Source of the DNA: CALMKX01 sp036274895
Lineage (GTDB): Bacteria; Acidobacteriota; Thermoanaerobaculia; Multivoradales; SZUA-115
Length of the DNA: 64,000 nucleotides
NCBI GenBank assembly: GCA_036274895.1
Contig: DASUEU010000039.1
Coordinates: 62,001 to 126,000, forward strand
Reading direction: 5' to 3'
The first letter of the stretch is position 1. Each line of letters starts with the position of its first letter. A program made the translations under genes and the position numbers. This document shows positions 33,631 to 42,060 of this stretch, piece after piece. The notes beneath the pieces are model-generated. The model was given only the letters and a program-made list of their open reading frames with translations, had not been told where the DNA came from and did not search any database.

Positions 33631-34515
33631 CTACGATCGAAGCAGGAGTATATCAACCGCCGTGGTGCCGAAGAGCCAGAGCGACAGGGCACCGTTGGCC
33701 AGGAAGAAGGCGGCGTCGAGGCGGGACAGGTCCCCTGGCCGCACGATCCAGTGCTGGTAGCTGAGCAAGACCAGGCAGCCGGCCCAACCCAGCCAATAGC
33801 CCGGGCCGAGGCCGGGCTCGTAGACGCCCGGCAGGAGGGCGAGCAGGACGAGAGTCGCCACGTGCAGCAGGGCGGATACCCACAGCGCCCCGACGGTGCC
33901 GAAGCGAGCGGGGATCGAGAAGAGCCCCGAGCCACGGTCGAAATGCTCGTCCTGAAGGGCGTAGAGCACGTCGAAGCCGGCCACCCAGGTGGCCACCGCG
34001 ACACCGAGCACCACCGGTGGCCAGGCCACCCCCCCCATGACGGCGATCCAGGCACCGAGCGGCGCGCCGGCGAGGCCCAGGCCGAGCACCAGGTGGCAGA
34101 GCCAGGTGAAGCGCTTGGTGTAGGAGTAACCGAGGACGATCGCCAGGGCCAGGGGGGAGAGCTTCAAGGCCAGCGGATTGAGCTGCCAGGCGGCGAGCAC
34201 CAGGAGCGCCGCGCTGGCCGCGACGAAGAGCACGACGAATCCGGGCGAGACCGCCCCGCGAGGCAGGGCCCGGCCCTCGGTGCGGGGGTTGCCGGCATCG
34301 ATGCCGCGGTCGATCAGGCGGTTGAAGCCCATGGCGGCGCTGCGGGCGCCGACCATCGCCACGGCGATCCATCCGACTGTCTCCCAGGAGGGCCAACCCT
34401 CGGCTGCCAGGACCATGCCCAGGAACGCGAAGGGCAGGGCGAAGAGGGTGTGCTCGAACTTGATCATCTCGAGCACGGTGGCGAGCTGGGTCCAGGTGCG
34501 CCCGAGCGTGGTCAA
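33631..34515 (-). CDS. UbiA-type prenyltransferase (menaquinone)
   Basis: The 294-residue integral membrane protein is a UbiA-family enzyme with eight or nine helices. The first Asp-rich site appears as MGFNRLIDRGIDAGNPRT near residues 65-80 and the second as YALQDEHFDRGSG near 185-195, which bind Mg-prenyl diphosphate. In this futalosine-type cluster it should be the MqnP-like enzyme that prenylates dihydroxy-naphthoate, but 4-hydroxybenzoate-type specificity cannot be excluded by sequence alone. It starts with ATG four bases inside the ubiX-like gene and ends 37 bases before mqnE, forming one operon. Confidence 0.85.
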   Translation of the reverse strand: MTTLGRTWTQLATVLEMIKFEHTLFALPFAFLGMVLAAEGWPSWETVGWIAVAMVGARSAAMGFNRLIDRGIDAGNPRTEGRALPRGAVSPGFVVLFVAASAALLVLAAWQLNPLALKLSPLALAIVLGYSYTKRFTWLCHLVLGLGLAGAPLGAWIAVMGGVAWPPVVLGVAVATWVAGFDVLYALQDEHFDRGSGLFSIPARFGTVGALWVSALLHVATLVLLALLPGVYEPGLGPGYWLGWAGCLVLLSYQHWIVRPGDLSRLDAAFFLANGALSLWLFGTTAVDILLLRS

Positions 34516-35129
34516 GCCTCCTCCTCCCGCCAGCGTAGGCCCGCGGCCGCGGGCGGGGCCATCCCGAGGTGGTCCAGCACGCGCAGGGCGTAGGCGTCCA
34601 GGAAGCGCTCGAGCGACTCCCCGCCGATGTAGAAGGCCGGGATGGGCGGCAGGATAACCACCCCCGCGTAAGCCAGGCGGCGTAGGTTCTCGAGGTGCAC
34701 GAGGTTCAACGGGGTCTCACGGAAGCCGACCACGAAGGGCCAGCGCTCCTTCAAAGCCACCGCTCCCGCCCGGTGCACCAGGGTGCGCGCGGAGCCCGTG
34801 GCGAAGGCGCCCAGGGTGCCGCTCGAGCAGGGCAGGGCGACGGTGCCGGAGAGCCGGTGGGAGCCGGAGGCGATGACGGCGTCGAGCTCGTTGTCGCGGT
34901 GGATGACCACCTTCTCTCGCGACCCGGCCTCGAGCCCGGCGGCCTCGACTAGGTCGTGAGCGCCGGTCTGCTCCCGGCCGAGCTCGTGGCGGAGCACCTG
35001 GCTGGCCCCCGCGGAGACCACGAGGTGGATCCGCTCGACGCTGGCGAGAGGAGCGACGACCCGGAGGAAGTGGCGGGGCAGGAGCATGCCCGAGGCGCCG
35101 GTGACGAGCAGGGCGATGCGGTGGCCCAC
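34512..35129 (-). CDS. ubiX: UbiX-type flavin prenyltransferase
   Basis: UbiX attaches a dimethylallyl group to FMN, making the cofactor used by UbiD-type decarboxylases. The 205-residue protein opens with the FMN site LLVTGASGMLLPRHFL. PCSSGTLGAFATGSARTLVHRA and the C-terminal FRETPLNLVHLENLRRLAYAGV (in pieces) with VILPPIPAFY are standard family features. The start is GTG (35129), with a TATAGT possible -10 close upstream. It is first in the minus-strand menaquinone operon ubiX-ubiA-mqnE-kinase. A UbiD partner is not in the window but is expected from the pathway. Confidence 0.88.
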   Translation of the reverse strand: MGHRIALLVTGASGMLLPRHFLRVVAPLASVERIHLVVSAGASQVLRHELGREQTGAHDLVEAAGLEAGSREKVVIHRDNELDAVIASGSHRLSGTVALPCSSGTLGAFATGSARTLVHRAGAVALKERWPFVVGFRETPLNLVHLENLRRLAYAGVVILPPIPAFYIGGESLERFLDAYALRVLDHLGMAPPAAAGLRWREEEA

Positions 35130-35137
35130 GGCCTGCT

Positions 35138-35143
35138 ACTATA
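35138..35143 (-). promoter_or_regulatory. Possible -10 box of the menaquinone operon
   Basis: On the minus strand TATAGT lies nine bases before the ubiX GTG, in an AT-richer island (CTAGTATAGTAG). No convincing -35 is found 17 bases upstream. Such a short leader would leave no room for a ribosome binding site, so the mRNA would be leaderless. Confidence 0.3.
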
Positions 35144-35286
35144 CTAGCCACGCGCTCGGCGCCCGTCCGGGCCCGAGCTCAAGCCCGACAGCAATGCCAC
35201 CGTTCCCCCCGGAAGCCCCGAGCGGGGCCTTTGGAGCGGCGCGCTACGACTGGGCTTCTCCCCGAAACGACCGTGAGGAATCTCCG

Positions 35287-35319
35287 ATGAAGCTCCGGGA
35301 CTTCGAGAAAGCGAGCTAG
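35287..35319 (+). CDS. Possible 10-codon leader ORF
   Basis: ATG at 35287 with GAGGAA upstream opens MKLRDFEKAS and stops at 35319, three bases before the TTG start of the NYN gene. The ribosome binding site of this mini-ORF is better than that of the NYN gene, so ribosomes may reach the TTG by re-initiation. It could also be chance; no homologue can be judged at this length. Confidence 0.3.
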   Translation: MKLRDFEKAS

Positions 35320-35322
35320 GCT

Positions 35323-36555
35323 TTGACCCCCTGGTGGTTGCGTCCGTTTGGATCATCCGACGACACCGAAACACCCCCCGCCTCCCCTCCCGCCCCCTCC
35401 GCCCCGGTGGAGGAGGCAACTCCCCGCACCCCCGTAGACGCTGAATCACCCCACGAGCGGCGAGGCCCGCTCGAAGCCGGCCCGGAGGCGGACTCCGAGC
35501 CCGAGAGCAGCGAGCCCTCCGGCGGCGAAGAGGGGGCTGCCGCCCGAACCCGCTCGCGCCGGCGCCGCGGCTCTCGGAGCCGGGGCCGCAACGGCGCCCG
35601 CACCGACGAGGAGATCGCCGCCGGCGAGCTCGAAGAGGAGGCCGCGCTGCCGGCCCCTACCCCGGCACCGCCGCCGGCACCGGAACCTCGGGCTCCCTCC
35701 CGCCGCGCGCCCCGACCCTCGCCGGTCGAGGAGTACGTGCCCGAGCCCTTGATGGTGCCCCGCGAGGTTCTGGTCTCGGCCGGACCCGAGCGGGCGAGCG
35801 CCGCGGACGAGCGCAAGATCGCCCTCTTCTGCGACCTCGAGAACATCGCCCTCGGCGTGCGTGACTCCGCCGAAGTGAAGAAGTTCGACATCGGGCTCGT
35901 CCTCGAGCGCCTGCTCGAGAAGGGCAAGATCATCGTCAAGAAGTCCTACTGCGACTGGGAGCGCTACAGTGAGTTCAAGCGGCCCTTCCACGAGGCCGCG
36001 ATCGAGCTCATCGACATCCCGCAGAAGTACTACTCGGGCAAGAACAGCGCCGACATCAAGATGGTGGTCGACGCCATGGATCTGTGCTACTCCAAGGAGC
36101 ACCTCGACACCTTCGTGATCATGTCGGGTGACAGTGACTTCTCGCCCTTGGTGTCGAAGCTCAAGGAGAACAACAAGTACGTCATCGGCCTGGGCGTCAA
36201 GGGCTCCTCGTCCAACCTGCTGATCTACAACTGCGACGAGTTCATCTTCTACGAGGACGTCTGGCGCGACCAGCAGAAGTCGCCGCAGCTCGCCGGGCTG
36301 ACCAAGAAGAGCTCCGAGGTCTTCGCACTGATGACCGACGCCATCCAGGCTCTGGTGCGCGAGAGCAAGGACGTGCTCTGGGGCTCGATGATCAAGCAGA
36401 CCATGCAGCGCAAGAAGCCGTCGTTCAACGAGGGCTATTACGGCTACTCCACCTTCTCCGAGCTGCTCGAGGACGCTGAGCGCAAAAACCTGATCCGGCT
36501 CAAGAAGGATCAGCGCTCGGGCTCCTACATCGTCACCGGCTTCGCCCGTCGCTGA
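35323..36555 (+). CDS. NYN-domain RNase with LOTUS/OST-HTH domain
   Basis: The 410-residue protein has a long Pro/Glu/Arg-rich disordered N-terminus (1-150), and then a NYN (PIN-like) nuclease domain from ALFCDLENIALGVRDSAEVKKF to SGDSDFSPLVSKLKENNKYVIGLGVKGSSSN (in pieces). The Asp in CDLEN and SGDSDF are catalytic-site candidates. The C-terminal 75 residues form an OST-HTH/LOTUS domain (ALVRESKDVLWGSMIKQTMQ, YSTFSELLEDAERKNLI). Bacterial NYN-LOTUS proteins are thought to be RNA-targeting, with the HTH binding RNA. The start is a weak TTG, so the true N-terminus may be shorter; the first ATG in frame is in MVPREVL, near residue 144. Confidence 0.75.
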   Translation: MTPWWLRPFGSSDDTETPPASPPAPSAPVEEATPRTPVDAESPHERRGPLEAGPEADSEPESSEPSGGEEGAAARTRSRRRRGSRSRGRNGARTDEEIAAGELEEEAALPAPTPAPPPAPEPRAPSRRAPRPSPVEEYVPEPLMVPREVLVSAGPERASAADERKIALFCDLENIALGVRDSAEVKKFDIGLVLERLLEKGKIIVKKSYCDWERYSEFKRPFHEAAIELIDIPQKYYSGKNSADIKMVVDAMDLCYSKEHLDTFVIMSGDSDFSPLVSKLKENNKYVIGLGVKGSSSNLLIYNCDEFIFYEDVWRDQQKSPQLAGLTKKSSEVFALMTDAIQALVRESKDVLWGSMIKQTMQRKKPSFNEGYYGYSTFSELLEDAERKNLIRLKKDQRSGSYIVTGFARR

Positions 36556-36568
36556 CGCCGAGAAACGA

Positions 36569-36598
36569 CGAAGGCCGCACCCCAGGGTGCGGCCTTCG
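36569..36598. terminator. Bidirectional intrinsic terminator
   Basis: CGAAGGCCGCACCC and GGGTGCGGCCTTCG form a 13-14-bp stem with a CCAG-type tetraloop. It sits 13 bases after the NYN stop and 26 bases before the convergent propeller gene stop, so it serves both. Confidence 0.8.
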
Positions 36599-36624
36599 CT
36601 GCTCTCGGCGCAGGTTGCCGGCGG

Positions 36625-39096
36625 TCAGGGAACCGTCGTCGTCCAGCCCGAAGTGTCCCCGGTCTCGAAGCCGTCGAGAAAGATCACGCTGGTCTTCAAG
36701 AAGGCGCCGCGGCCGTGGGTGAAGGCCACCAGCCGCTCGCCGTCGGGGCTCATCTGCAGCTCGAAGACGGCCACGTTGGGCATGCCGTCGGCGGGACCCC
36801 AGTGGCTCCAGCTGGTGCCGCCGTTCTCCGAGTACCACACGCCCTGGTCGTTGCCGACGTAGATCCTCTGGCTGTCGGTGGGGTCGACCACCACCGAGTT
36901 GGCCGGCAGGTCGACCGGGGGGCTGACGTTGGTCCAGGTGGCGGTAGCACCGGAGAGGGCGTTGGTGCTCTTCCAGACCTGGTCCGGGGTGCCACCGGCA
37001 AAGCCCGAGATGGTGAGGTAGGCGACGTTGCCGTTGGCCGGGTCGAAGGCGATGTCGGTGATGGCGCGGTTGGGGACCTGGTTCGAAGTGTCCCAGTCCG
37101 CCCAGGCGCCGCCGCTGTTGCTGGTGAAACGCAGGGCACCGAGGTTGACCCCGATCGTCGTCGAGGCTCGGACGCCGAAGGCATAGGTGGCGCAGGTGGC
37201 GTCGGTGGGCGCGAAGGCGATGGCCGAGAGGCCCTGGCTCATCTCCGGCCCGTTCGAAGAGAAGGACACCCCGGCCTGGAAGAAGTTGGCCGAGCGCCAG
37301 AGGTTGTTGGTACCGGCCAGCACCACGTCGCCGTTGCCCGGGCAGGCCTCGAAGCGGCCGACGAAGGGGGCGCCGGTGCGGTCGATGGTCGCCGAGGCGT
37401 TGGTGAAGTTCGCTCCGGCGTCGTTGGTGCGGAAGATCTGCAGCACTTGGAACGACACCGCCCAGTCGTTGTCCGGGTCGGCCAGCGAGATCAGGTTGTC
37501 CATGCCGTCGCCACCGGCGAAGACGTCCCACTGGACGCCCGGGCCGAGCCGCTGGTGGGTGCCGTTGTCCTGGGCGCCGGCGAAGTAGAAGTCGATCGAG
37601 TCCGGGTCCGGGTGCAGCGAGCCCTCGTAGTACTGAGAGATCGACAGGTTGGTGTTGTGGTCCGTCCAGGTGCTGCCGCCGTCGGTGGTGCTCCACACGC
37701 CGCCGTCGTTGCCCGCCACCAGCCGGGAGCCGGCCCAGGCCATGGCGTGTTGGTCGACGTGGATGCCGTTGACCGGGTCGGCCACCGTCTTGCTCACCTC
37801 GCTCCAGGTGGTGCCGTTCCACTTCCACAGCGGCACTCCACCGGCGTAGAGGGTGTTGGCGTCGGCCGGGTCGACGCTGATCTCGTGGGAGTACCAGCAC
37901 TGGTTGGACAGGGAGCCGAAGGCGGCGTCGAAGCCGCAGTAGCCGGTCGAGCCGGTGGGCGCGGTGTTGATTGCGGTGAAGCTCGGCGTGGTGGCGAGGG
38001 CATCGGTGGTCTTCCACAGGCCGAGCAGGCCGCCGTCCGAGCCGACGCTGTTGAAGCCGTCCTGAATCGAGACGTAGAGAGTGTTCGAGTCCGACGGCGC
38101 CCAAGCCAGCTCGATGCGCCCGATGCCGCCGGTGAGCGACGTCCAGGGACCCGAGATCGCGGTCCAGGTGTCACCACCGTCGGTCGAGCGGAAGACGCCG
38201 TTGGTGCCGGTCGGAGTCGGGTTGCCCACCCCGGCGTACTGGTTCTGGAAGTTGGCGGCATCGACCTCGATGTCGGTGACGTCACCGTCGAGCTCGCGGG
38301 TCCACGAAGTGCCGCCGTTGATGGTGCGGTAGAGGCCCCGTAGCGGCGCTGCCGGATTGAAGGCGCCAACCCGGCCGGCGATGCCGGTCGTTGTGCCGGC
38401 GATCACGATGTCGGAGTCGCTCGGGCTGACCTTGATGTCCGACACCGAGTTGCCGAGGAAGTCGGTGGTCGAGATCAGCGCCCAGGTGGTGCCACCGTTG
38501 GTCGACTTCAGGATGCCACCGCCGGCGTAGGCGTCGGCCGAGAAAGCGGCCTCTCCGGTGCCGGCATAGACCATCGTGGCATCGCCCGGGGCAAACGCGA
38601 TCGAGCCCATGGCGAGGGAGGCCGCGTCGTCGGTGCGGGGCGCCCAGGTGGCGCCGGCATCGGTGGTTTCCCAGATACCGCCCTGGGCCGCGGCGGCGAG
38701 CCAGTGGTTGTTGTTCGTGGGGTCGATGGCGATGTCGGTGACCCGGCCGCTCATCGGGCGGGTCGGGATGGTGGTGCCGATCTGGCCGCCGTTGACCGGC
38801 GCGGCGCCGATCGAGATCCAGTTGGAGGTGATTAGGCCCTCGGTGGGCCGGGGCGAACGGGCCATGTGAGCCGCAGTAGCTTCCTTGGCGGCGATCAAGG
38901 CACCCGGCGGCACTACCCCAAGGGGGTCCGCGCGCTGCTCGAAGTGCCACTGGTAGCGCTGGAAGGGCTTCTGGTTCTCGACGTTCTCGGCGTTCTGGGT
39001 GACGTCCGCCACGGCGGTCCAGCCGAGGAGCAGAACGGCCGTTGCGAGGGCCAAGCCGACCACAAGGTTCGGGCGCGGGGTTCTCCGATGGCTCAT
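36625..39096 (-). CDS. Secreted BNR/VPS10-type beta-propeller with C-terminal tag
   Basis: The 823-residue protein has a signal peptide (VVGLALATAVLLLGW) and then at least ten Asp-box-type repeats (GGIWETTDAGATWAPR, GILKSTNGGTTWALIS, GVWYSENGGTSWSHWG and others). These fold as one or two beta-propellers, like sialidase-BNR or sortilin-type modules. No sialidase catalytic residues stand out. The last 20 residues, IFLDGFETGDTSGWTTTVP, match almost exactly the tail of the unrelated protein at 47.6 kb, so they are probably a sorting or anchoring signal. The ATG at 39096 follows AGGAAGGAG. It is a single-gene unit with a TATAAT upstream. Confidence 0.78.
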   Translation of the reverse strand: MSHRRTPRPNLVVGLALATAVLLLGWTAVADVTQNAENVENQKPFQRYQWHFEQRADPLGVVPPGALIAAKEATAAHMARSPRPTEGLITSNWISIGAAPVNGGQIGTTIPTRPMSGRVTDIAIDPTNNNHWLAAAAQGGIWETTDAGATWAPRTDDAASLAMGSIAFAPGDATMVYAGTGEAAFSADAYAGGGILKSTNGGTTWALISTTDFLGNSVSDIKVSPSDSDIVIAGTTTGIAGRVGAFNPAAPLRGLYRTINGGTSWTRELDGDVTDIEVDAANFQNQYAGVGNPTPTGTNGVFRSTDGGDTWTAISGPWTSLTGGIGRIELAWAPSDSNTLYVSIQDGFNSVGSDGGLLGLWKTTDALATTPSFTAINTAPTGSTGYCGFDAAFGSLSNQCWYSHEISVDPADANTLYAGGVPLWKWNGTTWSEVSKTVADPVNGIHVDQHAMAWAGSRLVAGNDGGVWSTTDGGSTWTDHNTNLSISQYYEGSLHPDPDSIDFYFAGAQDNGTHQRLGPGVQWDVFAGGDGMDNLISLADPDNDWAVSFQVLQIFRTNDAGANFTNASATIDRTGAPFVGRFEACPGNGDVVLAGTNNLWRSANFFQAGVSFSSNGPEMSQGLSAIAFAPTDATCATYAFGVRASTTIGVNLGALRFTSNSGGAWADWDTSNQVPNRAITDIAFDPANGNVAYLTISGFAGGTPDQVWKSTNALSGATATWTNVSPPVDLPANSVVVDPTDSQRIYVGNDQGVWYSENGGTSWSHWGPADGMPNVAVFELQMSPDGERLVAFTHGRGAFLKTSVIFLDGFETGDTSGWTTTVP

Positions 39097-39157
39097 GAGG
39101 TCTCCTTCCTCCTTGGCCAACCCTGATGGCGGCTGGCACGAGACGGTAAGATCGGAC

Positions 39158-39163
39158 ATTATA
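39158..39163 (-). promoter_or_regulatory. Consensus -10 (TATAAT) before the propeller gene
   Basis: Minus-strand TATAAT lies about 60 bases upstream of the propeller ATG in the only AT-rich patch of the 39097-39228 divergent region. The expected -35 position carries no clear TTGACA. It gives a leader of about 50 bases. Confidence 0.4.
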
Positions 39164-39228
39164 AGCTTTCAACCAAATCCAACCGGCCATGCCTTCCCCC
39201 GATCGACCCGACTGAGCCGCGAGGTGCC

Positions 39229-39963
39229 ATGACCGTCCTGCGCATCCATCTCTGGTCGGGACCACGGAACGTCTCGACCGCCCTGATGTACTCCTTCGCC
39301 CAGCGGCCGGACACCCGGGTCGTGGACGAGCCCCTCTACGGCCACTACTTGCGCGTCTCCGGCGCCAACCACCCGGGGGCTCGCGAGGTGATGGCCGCCA
39401 TGGACACCGACGGCGAGCGGATCGTGCGTGAGGTCCTGCTCGGGCCTGTCGACAAGCCGATCGTCTTCTTCAAGCAGATGGCCCATCACCTGGTCGAACT
39501 CGACCGCGGCTTCCTCGCCCAAGGCGCCAACGTGCTGCTGATCCGGGACCCCCGCGAGATGCTGCCTTCGCTGGTCAACCAGATCCCGTCGCCGACCCTG
39601 CGCGACACCGGCCTCGCCGTCCAGACCGAGCTTTTCGACCAGTTGGTGGCCCTGGGACAGGATCCGCCGATCCTCGAGGCTCGCCGGCTGCTGATGGATC
39701 CCCCTACGGTGCTCGCGAAGCTCTGCGAGCGGCTCTCGATCCCGTTCTACGAGTCGATGCTCTCCTGGCCGGCCGGGGCCCGGCCCGAGGATGGCGTCTG
39801 GGCTCCGCACTGGTACCACAACGTCCATCGCTCGAACGGCTTCGAGCCCTACCGGCCGAAGAGCGAGCCCTTCCCCGAGCGCCTCTTGCCCCTGCTCGAG
39901 GAGTCCCGGCCGCACTTCGAGAGGCTCGCGGCGCTGGCGATCGAGCCCGGGAGGATGCGATGA
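39229..39963 (+). CDS. Sulfotransferase-like protein paired with BCAT
   Basis: The 244-residue protein starts with a PAPS-binding-like loop (LWSGPRNVSTALMYSFAQRP) and has a second conserved strand VLLIRDPREMLPSL. This pattern is typical of the sulfotransferase family often encoded beside branched-chain aminotransferases. The 3'-phosphate-binding Ser/Arg region is visible only in part, so true sulfotransferase activity is uncertain. Its stop overlaps the aminotransferase start by four bases (ATGA), so the two are coupled. The pairing, also seen in some eukaryotic fusions, suggests a shared but undefined role in amino or keto acid metabolism. Confidence 0.75.
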   Translation: MTVLRIHLWSGPRNVSTALMYSFAQRPDTRVVDEPLYGHYLRVSGANHPGAREVMAAMDTDGERIVREVLLGPVDKPIVFFKQMAHHLVELDRGFLAQGANVLLIRDPREMLPSLVNQIPSPTLRDTGLAVQTELFDQLVALGQDPPILEARRLLMDPPTVLAKLCERLSIPFYESMLSWPAGARPEDGVWAPHWYHNVHRSNGFEPYRPKSEPFPERLLPLLEESRPHFERLAALAIEPGRMR

Positions 39964-40859
39964 AGCTCCCCGATCCCCGCAACGCCGAGATCCTCGTCCA
40001 CGTCGGTGGGCGGCTGGTGCCCCGGGCGGAGGCCAAGGTCTCGGTGTTCGACAGCTCCGTCCAGGGGGGTGACGCCGTGTGGGAGGGGCTGCGGGTCTAC
40101 GGCGGCCGCGTCTTCGCCCTCGATGGCCACCTCGACCGCCTCTTCGCCTCGGCCCACGCCATGGCCTTCCGTGACCTGCCCACTCGCGAGGCCGTGAAGG
40201 CCGCGATCCTCGAGACCTTACGCGCCAACGGCATGCGCGACGGCGCCCACATCCGGCTGACCCTGACCCGCGGCGAGAAGGTGACCTCCGGCATGGACCC
40301 GCGCTGGAACCAGTCCGGGCCCTGCCTGATCGTGCTCGCCGAGTGGAAGGCACCGGTTTACGACAGCGCGGGTATCCGCCTGGTCACCAGCGCCATCCGC
40401 CGCAACCCGCCCTTCGCCATCGACTCGAAGATCCACCACAACAACCTGATCAACAACATCCTGGCCAAGATCGAGGCCAACGTCGCCGGGGTGGACGACG
40501 CCCTGATGCTCGACCACGCCGGCTTCGTCTCCGAGACCAACGCCACCAACGTCTTCCTGGTGCGCAAGGGCGCGCTGCTCACCCCCTTCGCCGACAGCTG
40601 CCTGCCCGGGATCACCCGCGGCAAAGTCCTCGAGCTGGCGCGCGCCCACGGCATTGCGGCGGCGGAGAAGAACCTCTCGCTCACCGAGGTGTGGACGGCC
40701 GACGAGATGTTCACCACCGGCACCATGGGCGAGCTGTCGCCGGTGCTCGAGGTGGACGGCCGGCGCATCGGCACGGGCGAGATCGGCCCCGTGACCCGCA
40801 GGCTCCGGGGCCTCTACGCCGAGCTGACGGCCCGGGAGGGGGAACCGATCCCGGAGTGA
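39960..40859 (+). CDS. Class IV aminotransferase (branched-chain type)
   Basis: The 299-residue PLP enzyme shows fold type IV features: KVSVFDSSVQGGDAVWEGLR (N-terminal), the SKIHHNNLINNILAKIEAN segment with the PLP lysine candidate, and ALMLDHAGFVSETNATNVFLV with the conserved Glu-Thr-Asn. C-terminal EVWTADEMFTTGTMGELSPV completes the domain. It most likely moves amino groups between branched-chain amino acids and 2-oxoglutarate, although D-amino acid or aminodeoxychorismate specificities share the fold. The last 46 bases overlap the end of the convergent tsaD gene. Confidence 0.85.
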   Translation: MKLPDPRNAEILVHVGGRLVPRAEAKVSVFDSSVQGGDAVWEGLRVYGGRVFALDGHLDRLFASAHAMAFRDLPTREAVKAAILETLRANGMRDGAHIRLTLTRGEKVTSGMDPRWNQSGPCLIVLAEWKAPVYDSAGIRLVTSAIRRNPPFAIDSKIHHNNLINNILAKIEANVAGVDDALMLDHAGFVSETNATNVFLVRKGALLTPFADSCLPGITRGKVLELARAHGIAAAEKNLSLTEVWTADEMFTTGTMGELSPVLEVDGRRIGTGEIGPVTRRLRGLYAELTAREGEPIPE

Positions 40860-41932
40860 GGGCCGCAGAGAGAGAGCGGCCCCCGGCTGAACACGTCCAC
40901 GTCCAGGGCATCGCCGGGATCCCCGCGGCGCAGGCGGATCAGCGCCGCGTGGGCGATCATCGCGGCGTTGTCTCCCGAGTAGGCGAGCGGCACGAGGTGG
41001 AGCGCCGTCTGCGACTCTTCGGCCCACTGCGCGAGCGCCCGGCGCAGCAGCCGGTTGGCCGCGGCGCCGCCGGAGACCGCCAGGTGCTGAAAAGGGCTTC
41101 GGCGGGCCAGGCTCTTGAGGCGGCTGGTGATCTGCTTGACGGCGGCGGCGCGGAAGCTCGCGAGCAGATCGAGCACCTCGGGAGCGGGTGAGGCGCTGCT
41201 GCCGAGATCCGTGGCCACGCCCCGGCGCTCCAGCTCCTCGATCACCAGCAGGGTCTGGCTTTTGAGGCCCGAGTAGGAGAAGTCCAGGCTCTGGTCGGTG
41301 TTCAAAGGCAGGGGCAGGGCGAAGCGCTCCGGATCCCCCAGCTCGGCGAGCTGGTCGACCTTCGGTCCCTGGGGATAGGGCAGGCCCAGGCGCTTGCCGA
41401 TCTTGTCGAAGGCCTCCCCCAAGGCGTCGTCCCGGGTCTCGGCCAGGGTCGTGACCCGGCTCTCTTGGACCCGGTAGAGAGCGGTGTGGCCTCCGGAAAC
41501 CACCAGCCCCACGAAGCTCGCGGGCACCCGGGTTGCCACTTCCCCGTGGAGGGCCAAGAAGGGCGAGTAGAGGTGCCCTTCGAGGTGATGCACGGCATAG
41601 AAGGGCTTGCCGAGGCCGTAGGCGAGGGCCTTGCCCAGGGACAGACCGACCAGCAGGGAGCCGACCAGACCCGGTCCCTGGGTAGCCGCGACCGCGTCCA
41701 GGGCGCCGAGCTCGAGGCCGGCCCGTGCGAGGGTCTCCGCGTAGACCGCCGGCCAGGCGCGCAGGTGCTCGCGGGAAGCGATCTCCGGCACCACGCCGCC
41801 GTAGGGGCGATGGGGGTCGAGCTGGCTGGCGACCACCGACGAGGTGACCCGCCCTTCGCCGTCGACCACGGCACAGGCGGTGTCGTCACACGAGGTCTCG
41901 ATGCCGAGGAGGCGCAGGGGTCGATCGCTCAT
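40814..41932 (-). CDS. tsaD: tRNA N6-threonylcarbamoyladenosine synthase subunit TsaD
   Basis: TsaD transfers the threonylcarbamoyl group to A37 of ANN-decoding tRNAs with TsaB and TsaE. The 372-residue ASKHA protein has GIETSCDDTACAVVDGEG at the start, the metal site HHLEGH (115-120), GLVVSGGHTALYRV, and SGGAAANRLLRRAL. The C-terminal Fe/nucleotide site LAYSGDNAAM is also intact. The C-terminal tail beyond residue 345 is extended and overlaps the aminotransferase gene by 46 bases on the other strand. It is divergent from the glycolytic operon. Confidence 0.93.
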   Translation of the reverse strand: MSDRPLRLLGIETSCDDTACAVVDGEGRVTSSVVASQLDPHRPYGGVVPEIASREHLRAWPAVYAETLARAGLELGALDAVAATQGPGLVGSLLVGLSLGKALAYGLGKPFYAVHHLEGHLYSPFLALHGEVATRVPASFVGLVVSGGHTALYRVQESRVTTLAETRDDALGEAFDKIGKRLGLPYPQGPKVDQLAELGDPERFALPLPLNTDQSLDFSYSGLKSQTLLVIEELERRGVATDLGSSASPAPEVLDLLASFRAAAVKQITSRLKSLARRSPFQHLAVSGGAAANRLLRRALAQWAEESQTALHLVPLAYSGDNAAMIAHAALIRLRRGDPGDALDVDVFSRGPLSLCGPHSGIGSPSRAVSSA

Positions 41933-42060
41933 CGCCGGCGCGGATCATAGATCGGGCGCCTTGGACGGATCTGCTAAGATCCGCCCTTCTTCGGCCTCGG
42001 GGATCCGCGGCGAGGCACTTCGGACCAGACACCACCAACAGGCTTACGGCAGGAAAGTCG

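Noticed and set aside
42011..42023. A seventh REP copy (GAGGCACTTCGGA)
   Set aside because: Lacks the GCCAGCC loop and cannot form the family stem.
41950..42060. A sigma70 promoter upstream of gap (TTGGAC...TAAGAT)
   Set aside because: The spacing is only eight bases; other hexamers are too weak to support.
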